Assembly (NCBI GenBank): GCA_027297485.1
Contig: JAPUHZ010000050.1
Location: 1 to 6,756, forward strand
Source: Deltaproteobacteria bacterium
Lineage (GTDB): Bacteria; Desulfobacterota_B; Binatia; UBA9968
DNA: 6,756 nucleotides
Reading direction: 5' to 3'
Below the pieces are notes generated by a model. The model worked only from the letters and a program-made list of their open reading frames with translations. It had not been told where the DNA came from and made no database searches. Positions 1 to 4,468 of the stretch are shown piece after piece. Within the stretch, counting starts at the first letter, position 1. Every line of letters starts with the position of its first letter. Both the position numbers and the translations under genes were made by a program.

Positions 1-134
1 TCACCAAAATTCCCCTCTGTTAACCGGTCAATCCGACGCTGAATAGCAACTCGACCTTTCAGATCCTTCAGTTTATCTAGCCACTGCTGGTACGGGTCCC
101 TGCCCGACGCCGTGAGATAATGCCGGATCTCCAC
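1..134 (-). CDS. RelE/HigB-like addiction-module toxin, 5' part only
   Basis: The reading frame opens at a GTG (132-134) directly after an in-frame TAA and runs off the left edge, giving about 44 residues that begin (M)EIRHYLTASGRDPYQQWL. The pattern R-x-Y-L-x-x-x-G-x-D-P-x-x-x-W-L, followed by a K/R-rich helix and R-I-D-R-L-x-x-G-N-F-G, is the N-terminus of the 'putative addiction module killer protein' family. These are RelE/ParE-superfamily toxins (Gp49/HigB-like), usually about 100 residues long and cytoplasmic, and the related toxins act as ribosome-dependent mRNA interferases. The partner antitoxin normally lies just downstream, here beyond the edge. No Shine-Dalgarno sequence precedes the GTG, but a sigma-70-like promoter sits so close that the transcript may be leaderless. 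The family call is from pattern recognition only, and whether the gene is intact cannot be judged. Confidence 0.75.
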   Translation of the reverse strand, partial: MEIRHYLTASGRDPYQQWLDKLKDLKGRVAIQRRIDRLTEGNFG

Positions 135-141
135 TTAAAAC

Positions 142-169
142 ATTTTAGCTTATAAGCGAATTATTGCAA
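142..169 (-). promoter_or_regulatory. sigma-70-like promoter of the toxin gene
   Basis: On the minus strand TTGCAA (164-169) and TAAAAT (142-147) are separated by 16 bp. Only 7 nt separate the -10 box from the GTG start at 134, so the predicted transcription start falls on or next to the start codon. This fits the absence of a ribosome binding site. It is a motif-based prediction. Confidence 0.45.
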
Positions 170-310
170 GTCAGAGGGGTCGCTTAGTCTGAAAAAAGGG
201 CAGGGCCTAGCTAGCATCGAAGCATCTCAGCCGCTTCATAGCGAGGCACGTGGAAGTAAAAGGGGAGTCTTTTCACGTAACCTGCAGCATGACCTCGGAG
301 CGCAGCCTAC

Positions 311-337
311 CTGCCTGTACGGACACGCAGACAGGCC
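311..337 (+). repeat. Palindromic repeat, copy 1
   Basis: This 27-bp unit begins CTGCCTGTACGG and ends CACGCAGACAGGCC. It can fold on itself through GCCTGT (313-318)/ACAGGC (331-336). Its right 13 bp (324-336) are exactly the reverse complement of 405-417. It resembles the small dispersed palindromes (CTGCCTG...CAGGCAG type) that litter non-coding DNA of many environmental bacteria. That last comparison is from memory. Confidence 0.5.
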
Positions 338-403
338 TCCCCGGAGCCATAAAGGTAGATGTCATTGACTGATCACCAGGGAATATTCAGCAACGCGATG
401 CCG

Positions 404-433
404 GGCCTGTCTGCGTGCAACGCACGGGCAGAC
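404..433 (-). repeat. Palindromic repeat, copy 2 (inverted)
   Basis: Read on the minus strand, 404-431 aligns with 311-337 with a few substitutions and one inserted base. Copies 1 and 2 are therefore diverged inverted copies of one element. This copy forms its own hairpin: GTCTGC (409-414) pairs with GCAGAC (428-433) and GTGC (415-418) with GCAC (422-425), with a 3-nt loop and a GG bulge. Confidence 0.5.
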
Positions 434-848
434 TCGCTCGTGGCTTATTGGAAATTCACCGGTGAAAATGCGAAGACACCGCAACATGACTCACTGGTTC
501 TATCGTGGGGATGGCTTTTCCAGGAAGTAGCCGTTCGGCCATAGGGATAAGACCTTTCTCATCCTGTCCTACGGGGTGATTTTCACCCTCTAACCATGCC
601 TGCGCCGCAGACCACTAGAATCGGGGACGAGCCGTCGCGCCGCTATTTCGAGAGCTTCTAATCACCTAAGCCTCCGCTCCATCGCTGGGAAAAAAGACAT
701 GCTCGTGACTCGTGTTCGTGACACTTTCACCTTTTTGTAGTTCCGAAAATGAGAAGGGAAATATAGAAAGACTGACGGTCTATTAAGGATGTGGTGAACG
801 GTCGGTGATGGTGCTAGTGTTTTTTAGGCCATCATTCGGAGATCTGCT

Positions 849-1046
849 ATGCTGTATAAAGGGACCGTAAGAGGAAAAATGGTCGAGTTGGAAAGTGATG
901 TGGCGCTTCCCGAGGGCACGGGGGTCGAAATTGTAGTGAAAGATCGAGGGAAAAAAACAGTGAGTCCTAGCGGTCACCCACGAGGCTCACCCCAGGTCAT
1001 TCTGAAATTTCTGGATACCCCTCCGCCCGCTCGACACGTGTCTTAA
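849..1046 (+). pseudogene. Antitoxin-like small protein, 3' end replaced by IS sequence
   Basis: The start is supported by GGAG seven nt before ATG. The N-terminus MLYKGTVRGKMVELESDVALP, then EGTGVEIVVKD, then SPSGHPRGSPQVIL, matches a family of small (about 70-90 aa) VapB/DUF104-like proteins with a beta-strand N-terminus. These commonly accompany toxin genes, and their usual C-terminus continues past a Pro-Pro motif into an acidic helix. Here the family pattern holds to about residue 59 (LDTPPP, base about 1028). The last residues, ARHVS, are read from the opposite strand of the IS orfA, so the native C-terminus is lost. The 65-aa product would probably be non-functional. The family assignment comes from the sequence pattern, and the exact breakpoint lies within about 1020-1030. 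No toxin partner is present next to it. Confidence 0.6.
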
Positions 1047-1356
1047 GCCGGGCATTTTCCCGTTCCAGCACCTTGACCTTATCGGCCAGGGGGTTTCTCT
1101 CCTTGGGCAAAGGCCCTCTCTTTTTCTGTCCTAGCCCCTCCAACTCTCCTCTCTCCCGTTGCTTTCGCCAGGCAGTGAAATTGGAGGAGTATAATCCCTC
1201 GCGCCTAAGAAGGGCTCCGATCTGTCCAGGACGGTCGCAAATATCCGCTTCCCGCAGGACCCTCAGCTTGTACTCCGCTGTATATCGACGCCGGGTTGCC
1301 TTTGCCATTACTTCCACCTCCGAAGTGGCTAATCCCGCACTATTCGCTGTTTCCAT
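997..1356 (-). pseudogene. IS3-family transposase OrfA, 3'-truncated
   Basis: The translated 119 aa contain a HTH_Tnp_1-type DNA-binding region. RRRYTAEYKLRVLREAD (22-38) is followed by PGQIGALLRREGLYSSNFTAW (43-63) and a basic linker KKRGPLPKERNPLA (78-91). A heptad-rich VLERENARLKTRVERAE (96-112) then forms the leucine-zipper-like helix used for multimerisation. Relatives continue from this helix into an '(I)IEVQKK(L/V)S' segment and then frameshift into OrfB. Here the last seven codons (GYPEISE) are read antisense through the antitoxin-like gene and hit a stop. ATG at 1356 has AAGGA (complement at 1363-1367) six nt upstream, and ATG at residue 17 is an alternative. Without OrfB this cannot transpose by itself. 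Confidence 0.85.
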
Positions 1357-1455
1357 GAAAATTCCTTACTCGCCCTCTATACTAAACTCAAAGGGGGGTA
1401 AGTGTCTCATTTATATTGGCAGAGAGGGAAATACGTTTGTATTAGACGGGGTCTC
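1024..1455 (-). mobile_element. IS3-family element remnant (one end plus partial orfA)
   Basis: The remnant keeps the upstream end and most of orfA but lacks the end of orfA, all of orfB (DDE transposase) and the other terminus. Upstream of orfA, two minus-strand TGA-starting positions could be the terminal inverted repeat. One begins at 1455 (TGAGACCCCG), exactly where homology to the flanking AAA domain stops. The other begins at 1409 (TGAGACACTTACC). I favour 1455 because of that coincidence, but cannot decide without a full copy. The internal breakpoint at about 1024 joins orfA to the antitoxin-like gene, so a deletion followed insertion. Confidence 0.55.
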
Positions 1456-1524
1456 AGGGACTTTATGGCTTGCGGAAAAACGAAGGATGGCTTCCCGGTA
1501 AGCCTTGTGATGAAAGGTGGCATC
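1456..1524 (-). pseudogene. Remnant of AAA_33 domain of the APH-AAA gene
   Basis: In the +1 frame relative to the upstream APH-like gene, 23 codons start DATFHH, contain R-E-A at the centre and end HKVP. In two-domain APH-AAA proteins the C-terminal P-loop domain has a 'V-D-A-T-F-x-x-x-x-x-R-x-x-x-x-x-x-A-x-x-x-x-V-P' stretch roughly 100 residues after the APH domain. The fragment fits that pattern. The intervening part, including the Walker A loop, is missing, and the frame is shifted. Right after V-P the similarity stops at the presumed IS end. I infer an internal deletion followed or preceded by IS insertion. Confidence 0.6.
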
Positions 1525-1528
1525 AGAG

Positions 1529-2569
1529 CTAAGATTTAAATTCCTCCCAGGTGACACGGCAAGCATAATCAAAGTAGCGGGAGGCTTGGGGAGAGGTCCC
1601 GTCCGATCCCACCCCTGCCGCTTTTCCCCGAACCAAGGCACGGTAACATTTGTAAAAGGGGAGCAGTAGAGAAAGCTCCTGATCGTCCATCAACTCCAGG
1701 TACCGCTTGAGAAAATCTCGAGCCAGTTCATCCGCTCCGCGAAATTCCATGTCCATCAAAAGAAACGCCACCTCGGAAGCAATATCACACCAGCGGAGCT
1801 GAGGGTTGAATTCGATGCAATCAAAAATCTGAATCCCCTCCATGGCGAAACAGATATGCTCACAATGAAGATCCCCATGGAGATCACGGATGCGGCCCTT
1901 ATGGGCCCGGCGCATCAGTAGATCTTTATGCCCTGAGATGAAGCGCTCACCGAAATCTCGGATCACCTCGAAGCTTTCGGCATCGAGGAGCCGACCCACA
2001 AAAGGGCGGATGTCGGCCAGATTTTCATCCCACACCTTCTGGATAACCTCAGGATGACCGCGCGCATTGATCCTCTCCCCGGTTACCCCTTGAGCATGAA
2101 ATGAGGATAAAGTCTCCGCTAGGGAGCGCAGCATCTGAGACGTCGCTTGACCCCGCTCTAAAAGGAAATCGAGCATCCGCCTTGCCGGTAAGCGGCGCAA
2201 CACCAGAGTGTATTCAACAGGACGGACATCGCTTCCCAACTGCCAGCCGTGGTGCATGTGAGAGATGGGCAGGACTCCTAGATAAACCGAAGGGGCGAGC
2301 CGTCGGTTCAAGTGCAACTCTTCATGCAGGAAATATCTCCTCTTGGCAAGGGTGGAATAATCAAGAAAAGAAAAACGTACGGGCTTTTTGATTTTGTAAA
2401 CCAGATCCCCCGCGAAAAAAAGATGGGAGAGTTGGGTCTCCAGATGGCTTACCTCAGAAGGCCTCCTGGGATAAAAGGAGGGATCCAGCATAGCCGTCAA
2501 AAGGGGCTTCTTGGAGTCAGGTCTAGGTGAATTGAAGTTCTCTATTCTTCCTGAAGGCATTGGGCGCAA
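1529..2569 (-). CDS. APH-family kinase-like protein (AAA domain lost)
   Basis: 346 aa, probably cytoplasmic. The protein-kinase-like APH fold is visible: a YKIKKPV strand with the nucleotide-binding lysine (59-64), LDYSTLAKRRYFLHEEL (69-85), NRRLAP (88-93), catalytic loop HGDLHCEHI (231-239, Asp233), and the DFG-like FDCIEFN (249-255, Asp250). RALVRGKAAG (310-319) and FDYACRVTWEEF (333-344) end the domain. Relatives are mostly about 500-aa 'bifunctional aminoglycoside phosphotransferase/ATP-binding' proteins with a C-terminal AAA_33 P-loop domain. This protein stops exactly at the domain boundary, and a frame-shifted AAA scrap lies downstream, so it is secondarily shortened. The substrate is unknown and true antibiotic resistance is unlikely. 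A relative (Rv2004c) is in the mycobacterial hypoxia regulon. TTG at 2569 is chosen because GAGGAAG ends 4 nt upstream; ATG at 2560 would leave the SD too far away. A sigma-54 promoter precedes it. Confidence 0.85.
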   Translation of the reverse strand: MRPMPSGRIENFNSPRPDSKKPLLTAMLDPSFYPRRPSEVSHLETQLSHLFFAGDLVYKIKKPVRFSFLDYSTLAKRRYFLHEELHLNRRLAPSVYLGVLPISHMHHGWQLGSDVRPVEYTLVLRRLPARRMLDFLLERGQATSQMLRSLAETLSSFHAQGVTGERINARGHPEVIQKVWDENLADIRPFVGRLLDAESFEVIRDFGERFISGHKDLLMRRAHKGRIRDLHGDLHCEHICFAMEGIQIFDCIEFNPQLRWCDIASEVAFLLMDMEFRGADELARDFLKRYLELMDDQELSLLLPFYKCYRALVRGKAAGVGSDGTSPQASRYFDYACRVTWEEFKS

Positions 2570-2573
2570 AATG

Positions 2574-2580
2574 CTTCCTC
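2574..2580 (-). promoter_or_regulatory. Ribosome binding site deciding a TTG start
   Basis: On the minus strand GAGGAAG lies just before TTG (2567-2569), with six nt between AGGA and the TTG. The next in-frame ATG (2558-2560) would be 15 nt from AGGA, too far, so TTG is the likelier start. Confidence 0.55.
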
Positions 2581-2621
2581 TTTACGACAAACCGATAACG
2601 CATACCCAATTGGATTTATCA

Positions 2622-2637
2622 AGCAAAAACAGTGCCA
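2622..2637 (-). promoter_or_regulatory. Sigma-54 (-24/-12) promoter of the APH-like gene
   Basis: The minus strand reads TGGCAC-TGTTT-TTGCT, an exact match to the sigma-54 consensus TGGCAC-N5-TTGCW with the required GG-N10-GC spacing. With the C of GC (2623) as -12, transcription would begin near 2611, giving a leader of about 42 nt before the TTG start. Perfect matches of this length are rare by chance, and position and orientation fit the gene. Sigma-54 promoters need an AAA+ activator, and one is encoded immediately upstream. Confidence 0.85.
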
Positions 2638-2649
2638 GGAAAGCCTGGC
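2634..2649. repeat. Perfect hairpin overlapping the -24 box
   Basis: GCCAGG (2634-2639) and CCTGGC (2644-2649) flank a 4-nt loop. On the minus strand the hairpin is followed by ACTGTTTTT, which imitates a weak rho-independent terminator, but the T-run is the spacer of the sigma-54 promoter. It could also serve as a protein-binding palindrome at the -24 region. A second palindrome, GCTTCGAAGC (2648-2657), abuts it. Confidence 0.45.
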
Positions 2650-2685
2650 TTCGAAGCTGTTCAATAAAGAGAGGGAGAAATAGAG

Positions 2686-2727
2686 AGTCGTCTAGCCGGC
2701 CTTTCCTAGATTCAGGAATAGACGACT
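2686..2727. repeat. Long inverted repeat between activator and APH-like gene
   Basis: AGTCGTCTA (2686-2694) and TAGACGACT (2719-2727) are perfect 9-bp arms, with an inner TTCCT/AGGAA stem. Three readings are possible. It may be the terminator of the minus-strand activator gene ending at 2752. It may be a plus-strand terminator, since the T-rich TTTTAGTTTT follows on that side although no plus-strand gene feeds it. Or it may be an enhancer site, as it is centred about 95 bp upstream of the predicted sigma-54 start at 2611. The sequence alone does not decide. Confidence 0.5.
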
Positions 2728-2731
2728 TTTA

Positions 2732-2743
2732 GTTTTGCAAAAC
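2732..2743. repeat. 12-bp perfect palindrome GTTTTGCAAAAC
   Basis: This uninterrupted 12-bp palindrome lies 8 bp beyond the activator's stop codon. It is centred about 126 bp upstream of the predicted sigma-54 transcription start, within the usual range for an activator-binding enhancer. It shares the TGCAAAA core with the palindrome upstream of the activator gene (3721-3736). The function is inferred only. Confidence 0.4.
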
Positions 2744-2751
2744 AAAGAGAG

Positions 2752-3696
2752 TTAAGAGATGCCAAGCTCCTCGATCTTACGATAGAGAGAGGAAAGGCTA
2801 ATATCCAACAAGCATGCCGCTTCTTTCCGGTCCTGACCGGTCTCTTCTAAAATCCTGAGGATATGCTGCTTTTCAAATTGTCTCAGTGCTTCTTTCAAAT
2901 CGGAGGTAAAGGGTGGGATGACCTCCTTCCCCTCCATTATGGAGCGCGGGAGGTCTTTAAGAGTGATCCACTCCCCATCGGCCAAAATCATGGTGTGTTC
3001 GATTACATTGTCCAGCTCCCGTACGTTGCCCTTCCAGGGAAAGGACATGAGAGTGCGGACAACGTCCCTTTCTGCCCCTTTGAAATTTTTATTGAGTTCC
3101 GGGTTATGTTTTTGAATTAGGTGCTCTATCAGGAGTGGGATGTCCTCGGGTCTTTCCCTTAACGGGGGAATGTGAATCTCCAGGACATTCAAACGAAAAT
3201 AGAGGTCATCACGAAAACGCCCCTGCTCTACCTCCTTCAACAAATCCCGATTGGTGGCAGCCAAGATTCTTACATCAATCCGGCGGGGCGTGGTACTCCC
3301 AATAGGAAGGATCTCTTTTCCCTCAAGTGCCCGCAAGAGCTTGACCTGGAGGTGGTGCGGGATCTCGCCGATCTCATCCAAAAAAATGGTTCCGCCCCGG
3401 GCCTTTTCAAAAAGCCCCTCTTGATTAGCAAAGGCTCCGGTAAAAGAACCCCTCATATGCCCAAAGAGAAGGCTCTCCAGCAAAGTCTCCGGCAAGGCCC
3501 CACAATTCACAGGGAGAAAAAGCTTGTCCTTACGATCACTCTGGGCATGGATGGCATGCGCGATCACCTCTTTGCCGCTTCCGCTTTCCCCGGTGATCAG
3601 GACTGTGGCTTGAGTCGGCGCCACCTTCTTGACCACTTCCAGGACATCTTGTAGTGCCTTGCTCTTGCCTATGATATTTCGAAAGTCACAGTCCAT
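2752..3696 (-). CDS. Stand-alone sigma-54-dependent transcriptional activator (PspF-like architecture)
   Basis: 314 aa, cytoplasmic. The AAA+ domain fills residues 6-235: Walker A GESGSGKE (36-43), sigma-54-contacting loop GSFTGA (83-88; the usual form is GAFTGA), Walker B GTIFLDEIGEI (102-112), sensor I AATNRDL (146-152), arginine-finger region GRFRDDLYFRLNV (159-171) and sensor II GNVREL (223-228). A Fis-type helix-turn-helix, EKQHILRILEETGQDRKEAACLL and onward to the end (275-314), binds DNA. There is no receiver, GAF or PAS domain, and no remnant of one upstream. The length matches PspF (about 325 aa) rather than NtrC (about 470), so its control must come from a partner protein or from its level. 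An in-frame TAG directly precedes the ATG and no Shine-Dalgarno is seen, so translation may be inefficient. Its likely targets are the sigma-54 promoters at 2622, 5131 and 5338. This is an inference from proximity. Confidence 0.93.
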   Translation of the reverse strand: MDCDFRNIIGKSKALQDVLEVVKKVAPTQATVLITGESGSGKEVIAHAIHAQSDRKDKLFLPVNCGALPETLLESLLFGHMRGSFTGAFANQEGLFEKARGGTIFLDEIGEIPHHLQVKLLRALEGKEILPIGSTTPRRIDVRILAATNRDLLKEVEQGRFRDDLYFRLNVLEIHIPPLRERPEDIPLLIEHLIQKHNPELNKNFKGAERDVVRTLMSFPWKGNVRELDNVIEHTMILADGEWITLKDLPRSIMEGKEVIPPFTSDLKEALRQFEKQHILRILEETGQDRKEAACLLDISLSSLYRKIEELGIS

Positions 3697-3709
3697 CTAT
3701 ATACGCCGA

Positions 3710-3736
3710 GTCTTAAAGACAGTGCATTTTTGCACT
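3710..3736. promoter_or_regulatory. Tandem palindromes upstream of the activator gene
   Basis: GTCTT-A-AAGAC (3710-3720) directly abuts AGTGCA-TTTT-TGCACT (3721-3736). Both are perfect inverted repeats, 14 to 40 bp in front of the activator's start codon. The second resembles the layout of NtrC-class sites (TGCAC-N5-GTGCA type). They could be autoregulatory operators, or hairpins in the leader that limit translation of a gene without an evident ribosome binding site. Confidence 0.45.
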
Positions 3737-3790
3737 CTTTCCTTTTGATATTACGGAAACCAAGCGACTCCTTCTTACCTCAGTTTTAGA

Positions 3791-3812
3791 GGAGATTACA
3801 AGATCTCCGCCA
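3791..3812 (-). promoter_or_regulatory. Inverted repeat overlapping a weak sigma-54-like motif
   Basis: GGAGAT-TACAAG-ATCTCC (3791-3808) is a perfect interrupted palindrome. Across it, the minus strand (3797-3812) reads TGGCGG-AGATC-TTGTA, which resembles a -24/-12 promoter but has T in place of the conserved C at -12. If used, it would start activator transcription near 3786. The mismatch at a key base keeps confidence low. Confidence 0.2.
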
Positions 3813-3863
3813 AACCCTAAATAGTTGCGGTCTGAAGAATTAAAATGGTAAACGGATCGCCCG

Positions 3864-3885
3864 AATCTCTAAAAAGCTGGAGATT
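3864..3885. terminator. Possible weak terminator after the ferritin-like gene
   Basis: AATCTC (3864-3869) pairs with GAGATT (3880-3885) across a 10-nt loop, about 18 nt past the stop of the ferritin-like gene. The T-rich stretch (TTTTATTT) follows on the plus-strand side, so for minus-strand transcription it is a hairpin without a proper U-tract. Confidence 0.25.
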
Positions 3886-3902
3886 TTATTTGGCAGGTGA
3901 GT

Positions 3903-4412
3903 TTAAAGCTGCTGGGCCGCTGCAAGTAACTCCGGGTCCTTACAGAATTTCGGGAGGGCGGACTTGAGTTTTTGCCTTTGGACGCTGGCCGGGACGCCAA
4001 GGTTTTCCATGGTCTTGGCTATCTTCGGGCCTCCTAGATGGAGAAGTTTGCTGTAAATGGTATCTATCTCTGAGGTCTCAATTTCCAGAGCAACTTTAAA
4101 GGCCTCTTCAACCGTGATCGAAGGGGTGCCTTTGCTGAGGTAGGAGCTGATTTGCGCCTTAAGCTGATCGGCCTTTTCCCGGCTTATGCTGGGATCTACC
4201 GCCTCATCCATGTAGTTCCTGATCATCTCCTTACAGGCCAAAAGAATGGATGAGTGCTGTTCCTCCTCCATGGCCATCTGCCACCAGAAGTCCCTCAGCT
4301 CGGGCTGATGGAGAAAGAGATGGGAGAGGCGAAAATAAACCTTAGAGACTAGACGCTCGATCTCGGCGAACGTTTCAAATGGGTCGAAGGGAATTTTAGA
4401 TGGGGTATCCAT
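3903..4412 (-). CDS. Ferritin-like (rubrerythrin-type) diiron-domain protein, incomplete ligand set
   Basis: 169 aa, soluble, with no signal peptide. It is a predicted four-helix ferritin-like fold. Helix 1 has E17/E19 in FAEIERLVSKVYFRLS (15-30), helix 2 the metal motif EEEQH (49-53, giving ExxH from E50 to H53), and helix 3 the acidic EIETSEID (110-117). In rubrerythrin-like relatives helix 4 carries a second ExxH or E..H pair. Here the fourth helix region, IAKTMENLGVPASVQRQKLKSALPKF (131-156), has no histidine and only E136. The site may therefore be mononuclear, altered or inactive. There is no rubredoxin Cys4 domain. Proteins of this class act in peroxide reduction or iron/oxidative-stress handling; the substrate here is unknown. 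The gene lies 56 bp downstream of the hemerythrin gene on the same strand and has its own sigma-70-type promoter. GGGA eight nt before ATG serves as ribosome binding site. Confidence 0.8.
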   Translation of the reverse strand: MDTPSKIPFDPFETFAEIERLVSKVYFRLSHLFLHQPELRDFWWQMAMEEEQHSSILLACKEMIRNYMDEAVDPSISREKADQLKAQISSYLSKGTPSITVEEAFKVALEIETSEIDTIYSKLLHLGGPKIAKTMENLGVPASVQRQKLKSALPKFCKDPELLAAAQQL

Positions 4413-4437
4413 TTTCGCTGTCCCAATCCTCCCAGCT

Positions 4438-4466
4438 TTTATAGTCTCTCATCGCCTATTTTTCAA
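4438..4466 (-). promoter_or_regulatory. Sigma-70 promoter of the ferritin-like gene
   Basis: The minus strand reads TTGAAA (4461-4466), 17 bp, TATAAA (4438-4443), near-consensus boxes with ideal spacing. The -35 box begins 2 nt after the hemerythrin stop codon (4469-4471). The transcription start is expected near 4431, about 20 nt before the ATG at 4412. The ferritin-like gene can therefore be expressed independently of the upstream sigma-54 promoter. Confidence 0.7.
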
Positions 4467-4468
4467 GG

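Larger units (their letters stand above)
170..848. other. Gene-free stretch left of the antitoxin remnant
   Basis: I see no convincing gene on either strand. A plus-strand open frame at 359-544 and a minus-strand one at 783-977 have no ribosome binding site or recognisable pattern, and the first runs through one of the palindromic repeats. The stretch contains the repeat pair at 311-431, a perfect small hairpin at 574-588 (GGGTGA-TTT-TCACCC) without a T-tract, and a short direct repeat TCGTGAC near 702-721. It looks like non-coding or decayed accessory DNA. Confidence 0.5.

Noticed and set aside
359..544. 61-aa plus-strand open frame
   Set aside because: No ribosome binding site and no recognisable pattern, and it runs through a palindromic repeat copy.
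1073..1501. 142-aa plus-strand open frame
   Set aside because: Antisense shadow of the IS orfA and AAA remnant, with composition typical of a reverse-frame translation.
1411..1641. 76-aa minus-strand open frame
   Set aside because: Not a gene by itself. Its first part is the APH-like gene out of frame. Only its 1456-1524 segment is meaningful, as the leftover of the AAA domain.
2624..2649. Rho-independent terminator on the minus strand (hairpin followed by GTTTTT)
   Set aside because: The T-run and adjacent bases form an exact sigma-54 promoter. The hairpin is short and separated from the T-run by ACTG, so promoter is the better primary call. I list the hairpin only as a repeat.
3172..3654. 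160-aa plus-strand open frame
   Set aside because: Antisense of the AAA+ domain of the sigma-54 activator.
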